From contig NZ_JASJEV010000001.1 of NCBI RefSeq assembly GCF_030067675.1, positions 386,309 to 450,308 on the forward strand: 64,000 nucleotides of DNA, in the 5' to 3' direction. Position numbers and translations under genes: made by a program. The notes below the pieces were generated by a model, which worked only from the letters and a program-made list of their open reading frames with translations, had not been told where the DNA came from and made no database searches. Position 1 is the first letter of the stretch. The number at the start of each line of letters is the position of its first letter. This document shows positions 44,808-53,501 of the stretch, piece by piece. The DNA is from Chelatococcus albus. Lineage in GTDB: Bacteria; Pseudomonadota; Alphaproteobacteria; Rhizobiales; Beijerinckiaceae.

Positions 44808-45776
44808 ATGTCGTCGATCCTGCAGCCAGCGGCCCTCAGCAACGCCCGCGGCGTCTATGTCATCGCCCCCACCCCCTTCCACGAGGACGGCCGGATCGAC
44901 GAAGCGTCCATCGACCGCATGACGGACTTCTACCGCGCGGCGGGCGTCACCGGCATCACCGCGCTCGGGCAGATGGGGGAAGCGCCGAAGCTCGACCAGC
45001 AGGAGGCGCTTTCGGTGGCAGCGCGCATCATCGCGCGCGCAGGCGTGCCGGTCATCGTCGGCGTGTCGGCGCCGGGCTTCGCCGCCATGCGCGCGCTCGC
45101 CCGCGACGTCATGGAGATGGGAGCTGCCGGCGTCATGATAGCGCCGCCCTCGACGCTCAGGACGGACGACCAGATCGTTGCCTATTACCGCCAGGCGGCC
45201 GAGGCGATCGGCACGGACGTGCCCTTCGTGGTGCAGGACTATCCGCTCACCTTCAGCGTCGTCATGACGCCCGGCGTGATCCACCGCATCGTCATGGAGA
45301 ACCCGTCCTGTGTGATGCTGAAGCACGAGGATTGGCCGGGCCTCGACAAGATCTCGGCCCTGCGCGCCTTCGAGCGCGACGGCTCGATGCGGCACATCTC
45401 AATCCTCTGCGGCAACGGCGGCCTGTTCCTCGATTTCGAGATGGAGCGCGGCGCCGACGGCGCCATGACGGGTTATTGCTTCCCTGACATGCTCGTCGAC
45501 GTCGTGCGCCTCTCGGCCGCCGGCGAGCGCGACGCGGCGCACGACCTCTTCGACGCCCACCTGCCGCTCATCCGCTATGAGCAGCAGCAGGGTGTCGGCC
45601 TCTCCGTGCGCAAATATGTGCTGATGCGCCGCGGCATCATCGCCTCCGACGCGCAGCGAAAGCCGGGCGCCGGCCTCTCGGCCGCGGCGCGGGCCGAGGT
45701 CGACTATCTCCTCGCCCGCCTGGCGCGCGTCGACGCGCGGGCCGACCTCGCCGACCGCCTCGCGGCGGCCTCCTGA
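44808..45776 (+). CDS. Dihydrodipicolinate synthase-superfamily enzyme with altered active site
   Basis: The 322-aa protein is a TIM-barrel member of the DapA/NAL family, with VYVIAPTPFHEDGRID at the N-terminus and the Schiff-base Lys kept in CVMLKHED. Two usual motifs differ: GTTGE is GQMGE (LGQMGEAP), and the YNxP motif reads QDYP (VVQDYPLTF), so the catalytic Thr and Tyr of DapA appear replaced. This argues against dihydrodipicolinate synthesis and for another aldolase or dehydratase reaction on a keto acid. It begins 108 bases after the lipid fusion gene on the same strand. Confidence 0.87.
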   Translation: MSSILQPAALSNARGVYVIAPTPFHEDGRIDEASIDRMTDFYRAAGVTGITALGQMGEAPKLDQQEALSVAARIIARAGVPVIVGVSAPGFAAMRALARDVMEMGAAGVMIAPPSTLRTDDQIVAYYRQAAEAIGTDVPFVVQDYPLTFSVVMTPGVIHRIVMENPSCVMLKHEDWPGLDKISALRAFERDGSMRHISILCGNGGLFLDFEMERGADGAMTGYCFPDMLVDVVRLSAAGERDAAHDLFDAHLPLIRYEQQQGVGLSVRKYVLMRRGIIASDAQRKPGAGLSAAARAEVDYLLARLARVDARADLADRLAAAS

Positions 45777-45798
45777 GCCGCCGCGCGCTCCGCCGGCA

Positions 45799-46383
45799 TC
45801 AGGGCCTGGTCGCCGCCCTGTCTGGCGCCGGCCGGCGCCAGACGGCGAGCCGCACGTCGGCGACGGAGTCGAGAATGCTCTCCTCCGCCGCGCGCAAGCC
45901 GTGCGCGGCCAGCACCGCTTCCACGGTCTGGCCGCGGCTGCAGGCCGAAAAGAGGTGGCGCCCCCCGCCCAGCGTGACGCGGCGCGCGCGAGAGAGGTGG
46001 AAGGCGGCATATCCGACCGTCAGGAAGAGATCGTAGACGCCGGTGCCGCCGGGCACCGCCACGCGCCCGCCCCCCGGCAGCACGATGGCGCTCACGCTGC
46101 GCCAGGGGGTGCGCCGCGGGTTCCACCACCAGCCGTCGTTTCGCCGCTCGAGCCCCTGCGACGCGGTCGAGACGATGATGCGCCGCCGCCGCCGCAGGTT
46201 GGGATAGTGCTCGTGCGCGATGCGGCTCATGACGATAATGTCGGCGCGGTCGAGCTCGCTCTGGAAGTTGAACCAGTCCGCCTCGTTCATCAGCGCGCTC
46301 GGCGTGCTGCCGCCCATGTCGGCGATGCGATCGTCGGCGGAAACAATGGCGTAGCCGTGAACCTCGATCGACGCCGTGGGCAT
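45799..46383 (-). CDS. DHFR/RibD-C-like reductase
   Basis: The 194-aa protein looks like a dihydrofolate-reductase-fold enzyme: EVHGYAIVSADDRIAD at the N-terminus, the helix DRADIIVMSRIAHEH, and the nucleotide-binding turn VPGGTGVYDLFLTVGY. This fold covers folate and riboflavin-pathway reductases and broader NADPH enzymes. The gene ends 23 bases from the convergent DHDPS-like gene and its start is 12 bases from the ceramidase-like gene upstream, so the latter two probably form an operon. Substrate unknown. Confidence 0.72.
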   Translation of the reverse strand: MPTASIEVHGYAIVSADDRIADMGGSTPSALMNEADWFNFQSELDRADIIVMSRIAHEHYPNLRRRRRIIVSTASQGLERRNDGWWWNPRRTPWRSVSAIVLPGGGRVAVPGGTGVYDLFLTVGYAAFHLSRARRVTLGGGRHLFSACSRGQTVEAVLAAHGLRAAEESILDSVADVRLAVWRRPAPDRAATRP

Positions 46384-46395
46384 GGCCTTTCCCGT

Positions 46396-47109
46396 TCAGG
46401 GGCCCGAGCGCCCCTCCCTCGCGCGGGCCGGAATCACGGCGCCGAGCAGCAGGAACAAGACCACGGCATTGAGCCCGTGCCACAGGAAATGCGTTCCCAA
46501 GGTAAACGCCGGGCAGACCGCCCGGTCGATCGAGCGGAAGACGAGCGACAGCACGAGCACCCCACCGGCTGCGAGGAGCCTGTGCCCCGCCTCTCCCGCC
46601 AACACGCCTGCGCGCGTCCGCACGAGGCCGCCGACGGTGAGGAGGGCGAGCACGGCGGGAAAATAGTCCGCCGAGCCGTTGACGGGATCGCCGCCGAGGA
46701 GCGGCCCGTTCGTCAGGCGCCCCCACAGCTCGACGAAGGCCATGGAACCGAGCTGGAAGGCCGCGGTGAGCGCAAGCGCGCTGCCGGCACGCAGGCCGAG
46801 GAAACGCCGCATGGCGAGAAAGAAATAGGCGAGGATGAAGAACGTGATCGGCCCGACATCGGCGAAGAGCGACCAGCGGTTGGCAAAGGTGTGGAAGAGA
46901 AAGCTGCCGATGCCGACGAGGATGGTGAGCGCGATGAGGCCGAGGGCGGGCAGGTCGCGCCCGCCCGTCCGCCGCCAGCGCGCGTAGGCGAGCCCGGCGG
47001 CGATCAGGAAGAAGACGTTCGAGAGCGCATTCACGGGCTCGGCCCAGAAGCCCGGGTCGAGGCGCTCGCAATAGATGTCGATCGGGCTCCACCAGCTCCT
47101 GCCGTCCAT
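46396..47109 (-). CDS. Ceramidase-family (CREST) membrane protein
   Basis: The 237-aa protein has about seven membrane helices. Family signs are IDIYCERLDPGFWAEPVNALSN at the N-terminus and likely metal-binding His residues in GIGSFLFHTFANRW and LGTHFLWHGLNAV; an Asp in FADVGP may join them. Eukaryotic alkaline ceramidases of this superfamily hydrolyse ceramide with zinc. Bacterial homologues may cleave other amide lipids. It is followed within 12 bases by the DHFR-like gene. Confidence 0.87.
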   Translation of the reverse strand: MDGRSWWSPIDIYCERLDPGFWAEPVNALSNVFFLIAAGLAYARWRRTGGRDLPALGLIALTILVGIGSFLFHTFANRWSLFADVGPITFFILAYFFLAMRRFLGLRAGSALALTAAFQLGSMAFVELWGRLTNGPLLGGDPVNGSADYFPAVLALLTVGGLVRTRAGVLAGEAGHRLLAAGGVLVLSLVFRSIDRAVCPAFTLGTHFLWHGLNAVVLFLLLGAVIPARAREGRSGP

Positions 47110-47474
47110 GCCCCCTCCCCACCAACCGCGCCCATGCCCGGGTGACGAGACAGGATGACACGACTCGGTGAAGCCGAGGTCACGAGCGCAGGCTCAGCCG
47201 CGCCAAGCCGCCGCATCCGCCGGCTCAGGGCGGCAGCGCCCCTCCACAGCCCTCGGTCATGCCCGAGTTCCGCCCACAACTCGCGCAAGTCGGGACCGCA
47301 CGATCTGCGTGCGAAGGCGTCGCCGGCGCAGCAGCCGCGTCGTTGACCACATGTGCCGGCAGACAGCGGCTCCCGACCACTGTCTTAGGTCCATGCCGTC
47401 CACATCCTGTATAAGACTGAGCCGACTACTCTCGCCCGCGGCTGTCGCCCGGCCTCCACCCTCGCGGATTTCCC
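47110..47474. other. Divergent intergenic region, ceramidase-like gene to xthA
   Basis: These 365 bases separate two divergent genes. Short open frames here are Arg/Ser/Pro-rich and unlikely to be genes. The segment 47380-47430 is relatively AT-rich (TGTATAAGACT near 47409) and may hold the xthA promoter; no operator or RNA structure is evident. Confidence 0.5.
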
Positions 47475-48260
47475 ATGCGCATCGCCACCTGGAACGTCAA
47501 TTCGGTCAAGCAGCGGCTCGCCCATCTCCTCACCTTCCTCGACGAGGCGAACCCGGACATCGTCTGCCTGCAGGAGCTCAAATGCGTCGACGAGGCCTTT
47601 CCAGCGATGGAGATCGAGGCCAAGGGCTACAATGTCGCCGTGCACGGGCAGAAGAGCTTCAATGGCGTCGCCATCCTGTCGAAGCGCCCGCTCGAAGACG
47701 TGACGCGCGGCCTGCCAGGGGACGAGAGCGACCAGCAGGCGCGCTATCTCGAAGCGGTGGTGTCGACGGGGAACGGCGGCGCCGTGCGCGTCGCCTCCAT
47801 CTATCTGCCGAACGGCAATCCCATCGGCACGGAGAAATATACCTACAAGCTCGCCTGGATGGACCGCCTCGCCCGGCACGCGCGGGCGCGTCTGGCGTTG
47901 GAAGAGCCCCTCGTGCTCGCCGGCGACTATAACGTCATTCCCGAGCCGCGCGACGCCGCCAAGCCCGAGGCGTGGGTGAATGACGCGCTCTTCCTGCCGG
48001 AGACGCGCGCCAGGTTCCGCAGCCTCCTCGCCCTCGGCCTGACCGAGGCGCTGCGCGCCTGCGATGATCGGGGCGGGCTCTATACCTTCTGGGACTATCA
48101 GGCCGGCGCCTGGCAGAAGAACAACGGCATCCGCATCGACCACCTCCTGCTCTCGCCACAGGCGGCGGACAGGCTCGGGGGCACGACCATCCACCGCCAC
48201 CTGCGCGGTTGGGACCAGCCGTCGGACCATGTGCCGGTATCGGTCGAACTCGCGATGTGA
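47475..48260 (+). CDS. xthA: Exodeoxyribonuclease III
   Basis: XthA is a Mg2+-dependent AP endonuclease and 3'-5' exonuclease of base-excision repair. The 261-aa protein has all endonuclease/exonuclease/phosphatase motifs: ATWNVNSVKQRL, CLQELK (metal-binding Glu near 34), Tyr and Asp residues in VLAGDYNVIPEPRD, IRIDHLLLS, and the C-terminal SDHVPV His. It ends 39 bases from the convergent fecR-like gene. Confidence 0.97.
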   Translation: MRIATWNVNSVKQRLAHLLTFLDEANPDIVCLQELKCVDEAFPAMEIEAKGYNVAVHGQKSFNGVAILSKRPLEDVTRGLPGDESDQQARYLEAVVSTGNGGAVRVASIYLPNGNPIGTEKYTYKLAWMDRLARHARARLALEEPLVLAGDYNVIPEPRDAAKPEAWVNDALFLPETRARFRSLLALGLTEALRACDDRGGLYTFWDYQAGAWQKNNGIRIDHLLLSPQAADRLGGTTIHRHLRGWDQPSDHVPVSVELAM

Positions 48261-48299
48261 GGACGCATCCGGCGACCTCGGGCAGGTGTCCACCGCCCG

Positions 48300-49238
48300 C
48301 TACGGCTTGCCCCCGCTCTGACCGCCCGGGTTGCTTCCCGCTGCGCCCGACGAGCCGCCGGAGCTCGTGCCACCGCTGCTCGAACCGCCGCTGCCCGGGG
48401 TCTGGCTCCCCGGTTGCTGGCCGCTGCCGGCCCCCTGGCCTTCCCTTGCACCCTCGCCATTGCCCGCGTCGCTGAAACGGTCGCGCACCGGCACGGCGAG
48501 CGGAACGAACGGAGCATCGCCGCCGCGGGGTGCTTGCGCGCAGAGGTCCCGGTTGCCCTGGAGGCAGACATCGGCGAAGTCGAAGGTCTCCGGCCCGCCA
48601 GGGCGCGGCGGCGTGGCGCCTCCGGAACGGGTCACATACACAACCTCGCCGGGCTGCTCCACGGTCACGCAGCGTCGGCCGTGCGGGCAGATGGCGATGC
48701 GCCCGTCCTGCAGGACGACAGTGAGCCGTGCGCGCTCGACGAGGAAGTCGAAGACCGTGCCGCGCACGCCGATGGTGGCGAGGGGCGTGCGGATGCGATA
48801 AGCGCGCGGATCAGAGGCGCCGCTGATCCAGCGGAAGGCGCCGCGCGTTGCATCGACGACGACGGTCGTGGCCGAACGATCGGGATTGTAGACGAAACGG
48901 TCGAGCTTGACCGAGGCGGCGGCCCCCATCGACAGGCTCGTCTCGTCGAGGAACAGGAGACGCGCCGCGCTGGCCGCGCCCGTGCGGACGACTTCCTCGG
49001 TGTAGAGATCGTCGCCCACGGCGATCTGCCGGTCCCGCCCGGAAACAAGGCCCGACACCTCGCGTTGAACGACGACGGCCGCGCCGATTTCGCTCTCGGC
49101 CGCTGCCTCGCTCGCCGCCGCAACCCAGCCGGCGGCCAGGACCGCTGCCAACGATCGTCGGACAGCCCGAGATCGAACACTGCCCGCCGGCCGTTCCCGG
49201 CAAAGGAGGCCTGCGGGCCGAAGGACACGGCGTGCCAT
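48300..49238 (-). CDS. FecR-domain exported protein, copy 1
   Basis: This 312-aa protein has a long N-terminal signal region (hydrophobic at about 29-47, ending AAA), then a FecR-type beta-rich domain (about 50-185): DDLYTEEVVRTG, LLFLDETSLSMG, VKLDRFVYNPD, and TPLATIGVRGTVFDFLVE. The C-terminal 45 residues are Gly/Ser-rich and disordered. It lacks the membrane helix and cytoplasmic tail of true FecR sigma regulators, so it is probably secreted or periplasmic. It is a paralogue of the next gene upstream (49382-50278). Confidence 0.87.
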   Translation of the reverse strand: MARRVLRPAGLLCRERPAGSVRSRAVRRSLAAVLAAGWVAAASEAAAESEIGAAVVVQREVSGLVSGRDRQIAVGDDLYTEEVVRTGAASAARLLFLDETSLSMGAAASVKLDRFVYNPDRSATTVVVDATRGAFRWISGASDPRAYRIRTPLATIGVRGTVFDFLVERARLTVVLQDGRIAICPHGRRCVTVEQPGEVVYVTRSGGATPPRPGGPETFDFADVCLQGNRDLCAQAPRGGDAPFVPLAVPVRDRFSDAGNGEGAREGQGAGSGQQPGSQTPGSGGSSSGGTSSGGSSGAAGSNPGGQSGGKP

Positions 49239-49381
49239 GCGAGCTGCCCCCCGATGCGCGACGTGTATCGAGCGCTGCCCGCCAGGCCGCCTTCGCCCGT
49301 CGAGGCATACTTAACCACCTTAGCGCATCGGACTCGCGGATCAACCGATTGAAAGGGCTGCTGCAGCCTGCCGATCGATGC

Positions 49382-50278
49382 TCACTGGCGCGGGACGGAT
49401 TGCGAGCCGCCGAGACCGCGGCCGGGCGGCGGCACCGTCGTGGTGCCGGAAGGGCGGCCTCCGTAGTCGCCGCCGCGCACGCCCGACCCCCTGCCACCGA
49501 CGAGGCCGGGCAGGATGCCGATGGCAAAGTCGATGACGGGAGCCACCGGCGGTTGCTCGTAGACCGGCGGCTCTTCGACGCGCGCGCGCCGCGGCGGTGG
49601 CACGCGATCCTCCGGGACGATGCCCGCCGTCACGGTGCAGAAGGCGCGGCTCGTCGCGCTCAGGCAGCGATTGGCGAAATCCGAGCCGCCGGGGGCGCCG
49701 GGGAACGGCCCATCGAACCGGCCGGGGGTCACCGTCACCACCTCTCCCGGGTTGGTCATCATGGCGCAACGGCGCGACCCGTTCGGGCAGACGACGACGG
49801 CGCCCTGACGGAGCATGACGACGACGCGCCGCGCCTCGACCAGCAGGTCGAAGACCGTGCCGCGCACGCCGATGGTGGCGAGCGGCGTGCGCACCTGGTA
49901 GGCGCGCGGATCGGAGGCGCCGCTGACCCAACGGAAGGCGCCGCGCGTCGCATTGACGACCACCGTCTTCGCCGAGCGGTCCGGATTGTAGACGAAGCGG
50001 TCGAGCTTGACCGAGGCGGACGGGCCGATCGAGAGATTGGTCTCGTCGAGAAAGACGAGCCGTGCGGCGCTTGCGTCGGCGGTGCGGATGACCTCGTTGG
50101 CGAAGACGCCGTCCCCCTGCGCCACCGCCCTGGCACGGCCGGCGAGGAGGCCCGAGACGTCGTGCTGAACGAGCGACGCCGCGCCGATCCTGCTCTGCGC
50201 AACCGCGGGACCGACCACCTGCGACAGGGGCACAAGCGACAGGGAGAAAAGACACAAGACGCTCAATGAAGGACGCAT
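49382..50278 (-). CDS. FecR-domain exported protein, copy 2
   Basis: The 298-aa protein has a clear signal peptide (MRPSLSVLCLFSLSLVPLSQ then AVAQ) and a FecR-type domain nearly the same as its neighbour: VIRTADASAARLVFLDETNLSIG, VKLDRFVYNPDRSAKT, TPLATIGVRGTVFDLLVE. The C-terminus is Pro/Gly/Arg-rich. ATG 50278 follows GAGGGG. It diverges from a CHASE2 adenylate cyclase gene; FecR-domain and CHASE2 genes are neighbours in many proteobacteria, which suggests the two products act together. Confidence 0.89.
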   Translation of the reverse strand: MRPSLSVLCLFSLSLVPLSQVVGPAVAQSRIGAASLVQHDVSGLLAGRARAVAQGDGVFANEVIRTADASAARLVFLDETNLSIGPSASVKLDRFVYNPDRSAKTVVVNATRGAFRWVSGASDPRAYQVRTPLATIGVRGTVFDLLVEARRVVVMLRQGAVVVCPNGSRRCAMMTNPGEVVTVTPGRFDGPFPGAPGGSDFANRCLSATSRAFCTVTAGIVPEDRVPPPRRARVEEPPVYEQPPVAPVIDFAIGILPGLVGGRGSGVRGGDYGGRPSGTTTVPPPGRGLGGSQSVPRQ

Positions 50279-50383
50279 GGCCGAACCCCTCGCCATCGCG
50301 GTCCATGCAATATGATAGCACCCGACCGCGCACGCCGTGTAACTTTAGGCAGGGCACACGGCGCGCGCGGTGCCGGTAAGCAC

Positions 50384-52660
50384 ATGGCCAGTGAGCATAT
50401 GGCCCCGCCCGGCCGGGTCGCGCATGCGTCACGGGAGGCTCCAGGAGTGCGGCAGGCAACACGAGAGCCGTCCATCCATGGCGTGCCGCGGCGCCGGCGC
50501 CGCCGTGTCGGCGTCGCCCTTCTCTCGGCGCTGCTGCCGGCCGGCCTCGCAGGCCTGCTCATCCTCGCCGAACCGATGCCGGTGCGGGCCCTGCGCGATC
50601 TCGTCTTCGACAGCTACCAGCGCCTCGCCCCGCGCCCCTACGATCCGGCTGCTCCCGTGCGCGTCATCGATATTGACGAGGAGTCACTCGCCCGCCTCGG
50701 GCAATGGCCCTGGCCGCGCGTGCGCCTTGCCGAGCTCGTCGACCGCCTGCGCGAGGCCGGGGCGGCCGCGATTGCCCTCGACATCCTGCTCGCCGAGCCG
50801 GATCGCGCCACGCAAGATGTGACGCCCTCCTCCTCCGCGGATGGCGCGCCCGGCGACGGCGCTCTCTCCGCCGCCCTCGGCAAGAGCCCGACGGTGGTGA
50901 GCCTGGCGCTCACCGACATGGCCACCGCCCCACCGCCGGTGAAGGCCGGCCTCGCCGCCGCCGGCGACGATCCCGCGCGCTTCCTGCCGCGCTTCGCCGG
51001 GGCGGTCGTCGCACTCCCGGCCTTCGTCGAGGCCGCTCGCGGCATCGGAGCGCTCAACTGGGTGCCCGATCGTGACCTCGTCGTGCGCCGTGTGCCTACG
51101 CTTCTATCGGGCGCGGACAGGCCCGTCCCGTCGCTGGCCATCGAGGCGCTGCGCGTCGCGCAGGATGCCTCCACCATCGTCGTCAAGGCCTCGAATGCCA
51201 GCGGCGAGACGGGCTTCGGCCAACAGACGGGCGTCACCGCGGTGCGTGTCGGCGAGGTGACCGTCGCGACCGAGCGCGACGGTGGCGTGCGCGTGCGCTA
51301 TGCGGGCAGCCGGCCCGAGCGCCACATTTCCGCCTGGCGCGTGCTCGACGGCAGTGCGGACCTTGCACCCGTCGCGGGCGCCATTCTCTTCGTCGGCGCG
51401 AGCGCGGCAGCGCTCGCCGACGTGCGCGCGACACCGCTCGAAGCCACCGTCCCCGGCGTTGACATCCATGCCGAGTTCATCGAGCACGCCCTCTCCGGCA
51501 GCCGCCTGGCACGGCCGGACTACGCCCCGGGCGCGGAGGCGGTGATCACCCTCCTCGCCTGTCTCGCGATCGCGGCCGTCGCTTCCGTCCTTCACCCCCT
51601 TGTCGCGGCGCCGGCCCTCATCGCGCTCGCCGGATTGATCGCCGGCGGGAGCTGGATGGCCTTCTCGCGCGCCGAACTCCTCTTCGACCCGACGATGCCG
51701 CTCGCCGCCACCACCGCGAGCTTCGGTGCCGCTACGGTCGCCGCGCTGCGTCGGGCGGAAGAGGACAAGCGACGCATCCGCGAAGCCTTCGGGCGATATG
51801 TCTCGCCAGCCATTGTCGAGGCGCTTGCGGCCGACCCATCCCAGCTCGCGCTGGGCGGCGAGATCCGCCCCATTACCGTGCTCTTCGCCGACATCCGCGG
51901 CTTCACGAGCCGCGCCGAGACGATGCGCGCGGAGGAGGTTGTCTCCTTCCTCAACGCCGTGCACACGCCGCTCGCCGACGAGGTCATGCGCTTCAACGGC
52001 ACCATCGACAAGTTCATGGGCGACGGCCTGATGGCCTTCTGGAATGCGCCGCTCGACGAGCCGGACCACGTGCGCCAGGCGCTGCGGGCGGCGCTTGCCA
52101 TGCAAAGGGCAGTCGCCGCGCTCGACGAGCGGCTGCGCGTCGAGGGGCAGGTCGGGGGCGGCCCGCGGCTCGCCGTCGGCATCGGCCTGCACACGGGCCC
52201 AGCCTGCGTCGGCAATCTCGGCTCGCTGCGCCGCTTCGACTATTCCGCCGTGGGCGACACGGTCAACACGGCCGCGCGCATCGAGCAGGCCTCCAAGACC
52301 TACGGCGTGCCCGTCATCGTGTCGGAGGATGTCGCCCGCCTGACGCCGGAGTGGGGCTATCTGCTCGTGGACAGCGTGCGTCTGCGCGGCCGACAGATCG
52401 CGACCCGGCTCTATGCCCTGCACGGCCCCCCCGAGGCCGTGGACGAGAATTTCGCGCGTTTCCGCGCCCAGCACGACGCTGCGATTGAAGCCGCCTTGCA
52501 GCGACTCGACGAGGGTTTCGTCAGGCTCGGCGAGGCCGAGCGCCACCCAATGGGCGGACGCTATTCGCGCCTCTACGCCTATCACTGGGAGCAGTTGAAG
52601 TCAGCTGGCACACGCGGCGCCGAGCGCGACAGCGGCGCCGGAAAAGAGATTATATTCTAA
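50384..52660 (+). CDS. CHASE2-domain adenylate/guanylate cyclase
   Basis: The protein (758 aa from this start) has a basic N-terminus, a first membrane helix at about residues 39-62, a periplasmic CHASE2 sensor domain (about 65-345; RVIDIDEESLARLGQWPWPR, FVGASAAALAD), two or three helices at 386-445 and a class III cyclase domain (about 494-672). The metal-binding Asp residues are in LFADIRGFTSRAE and DKFMGDGLMAFWN, with GDTVNTAARIE after them. It should make cAMP (or cGMP) when a periplasmic signal is sensed. ATGs at 50312 and 50399 are alternatives; 50312 is only 33 bases from the divergent fecR start. Confidence 0.93.
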   Translation: MASEHMAPPGRVAHASREAPGVRQATREPSIHGVPRRRRRRVGVALLSALLPAGLAGLLILAEPMPVRALRDLVFDSYQRLAPRPYDPAAPVRVIDIDEESLARLGQWPWPRVRLAELVDRLREAGAAAIALDILLAEPDRATQDVTPSSSADGAPGDGALSAALGKSPTVVSLALTDMATAPPPVKAGLAAAGDDPARFLPRFAGAVVALPAFVEAARGIGALNWVPDRDLVVRRVPTLLSGADRPVPSLAIEALRVAQDASTIVVKASNASGETGFGQQTGVTAVRVGEVTVATERDGGVRVRYAGSRPERHISAWRVLDGSADLAPVAGAILFVGASAAALADVRATPLEATVPGVDIHAEFIEHALSGSRLARPDYAPGAEAVITLLACLAIAAVASVLHPLVAAPALIALAGLIAGGSWMAFSRAELLFDPTMPLAATTASFGAATVAALRRAEEDKRRIREAFGRYVSPAIVEALAADPSQLALGGEIRPITVLFADIRGFTSRAETMRAEEVVSFLNAVHTPLADEVMRFNGTIDKFMGDGLMAFWNAPLDEPDHVRQALRAALAMQRAVAALDERLRVEGQVGGGPRLAVGIGLHTGPACVGNLGSLRRFDYSAVGDTVNTAARIEQASKTYGVPVIVSEDVARLTPEWGYLLVDSVRLRGRQIATRLYALHGPPEAVDENFARFRAQHDAAIEAALQRLDEGFVRLGEAERHPMGGRYSRLYAYHWEQLKSAGTRGAERDSGAGKEIIF

Positions 52661-52664
52661 AGAA

Positions 52665-53501
52665 TTACGGAATTTTCTTGAGCTGTTGCTCCAGGTAAAT
52701 GAGGGCAGCCTGCCGATCGTTGTCCTTCGCCGCAGCGAAGGCCTTGTCGTGGAGTTCGACGATCCAGGCATCCTTGGTCGGATCGGCCGCATCGCGCGCG
52801 ATGGTCAGCCACATGAGGCCGCGCGCACTCTGGCGCGGTACGCCCTGCCCGGTCACGAGCAGATGCCCAAGCAGCGCCTGCGCCTGATGGTTGCCCTTCT
52901 CGGCGGAGAGATTGAACCAGCGCGCCGCCTGCCGCGGATTCTTCGGCACTCCGTTACCGTCCAGATAAAGGCGCCCCAGATTGTACTGCGCATCCGCGTC
53001 GCCGTAGTAGGTGGCGGCGTAGTGGAACATCTCGACGGCGCGCGCCGTGTTGGGCCTCACATAGGTGCCGGAGATACCGTCGAGGAAATAGCCGCCGAGG
53101 GCGACGAAGGCGCTCGACACGAAGCGAGCGTTGGGCGAATCCGGGCTCTCATCCGCATATTGATCGGCGATCTTCGAGAAATACTCGAAGGCCTTCAGAT
53201 CGTCGTGGGCGACGCCGTCCCCCTCGGCATACATGCGGCCGAGCTTCCACAGCGCCAGGGTGTGCCCCTGCGTGGCAGCATATTCGAGCGCGCGCACCGC
53301 GCCCGACTTGTCGCCCGCGTTGTAGTCTCGGATGCCGCTGCGGAACGCCTCCTTGACGGACTTGAACGCCTCGAGCGGCGCGCCCGGGGCGACGGGAGCA
53401 GCAGCCGGCCGCGCCCCCTCGAAGGCGGCGGCCTGAGCAACCGAAAGGGCGGCGCCGAGGACGAGCCCCGCGCCGTACGCGAGTACACTATATGTCCGCA
53501 T
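52665..53501 (-). CDS. exoR: ExoR-like periplasmic Sel1-repeat protein
   Basis: The 278-aa protein has a signal peptide (about residues 1-26, ending AQA) and Sel1/TPR repeats: [55 protein letters not shown], then [16 protein letters not shown]. This order and length match ExoR of rhizobia, which holds back the ExoS/ChvI two-component system from the periplasm and so controls exopolysaccharide, motility and host entry. exoS and chvI are not in the window. Its start overlaps the ilvD stop by 14 bases, so both are probably on one transcript. Confidence 0.82.
   Translation of the reverse strand: MRTYSVLAYGAGLVLGAALSVAQAAAFEGARPAAAPVAPGAPLEAFKSVKEAFRSGIRDYNAGDKSGAVRALEYAATQGHTLALWKLGRMYAEGDGVAHDDLKAFEYFSKIADQYADESPDSPNARFVSSAFVALGGYFLDGISGTYVRPNTARAVEMFHYAATYYGDADAQYNLGRLYLDGNGVPKNPRQAARWFNLSAEKGNHQAQALLGHLLVTGQGVPRQSARGLMWLTIARDAADPTKDAWIVELHDKAFAAAKDNDRQAALIYLEQQLKKIP

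Noticed and set aside
41928-45395. A 1155-codon open frame on the minus strand opposite the ACP-FAAL-PlsC gene
   Set aside because: The plus-strand product has intact domains and motifs throughout. The antisense product is rich in Arg, His, Gly and Ala with no motif, as expected in very GC-rich DNA.
47155-47346. A short plus-strand frame upstream of xthA
   Set aside because: It has Arg/Ser/Pro-rich composition and no membrane segment or motif; it is best treated as non-coding.
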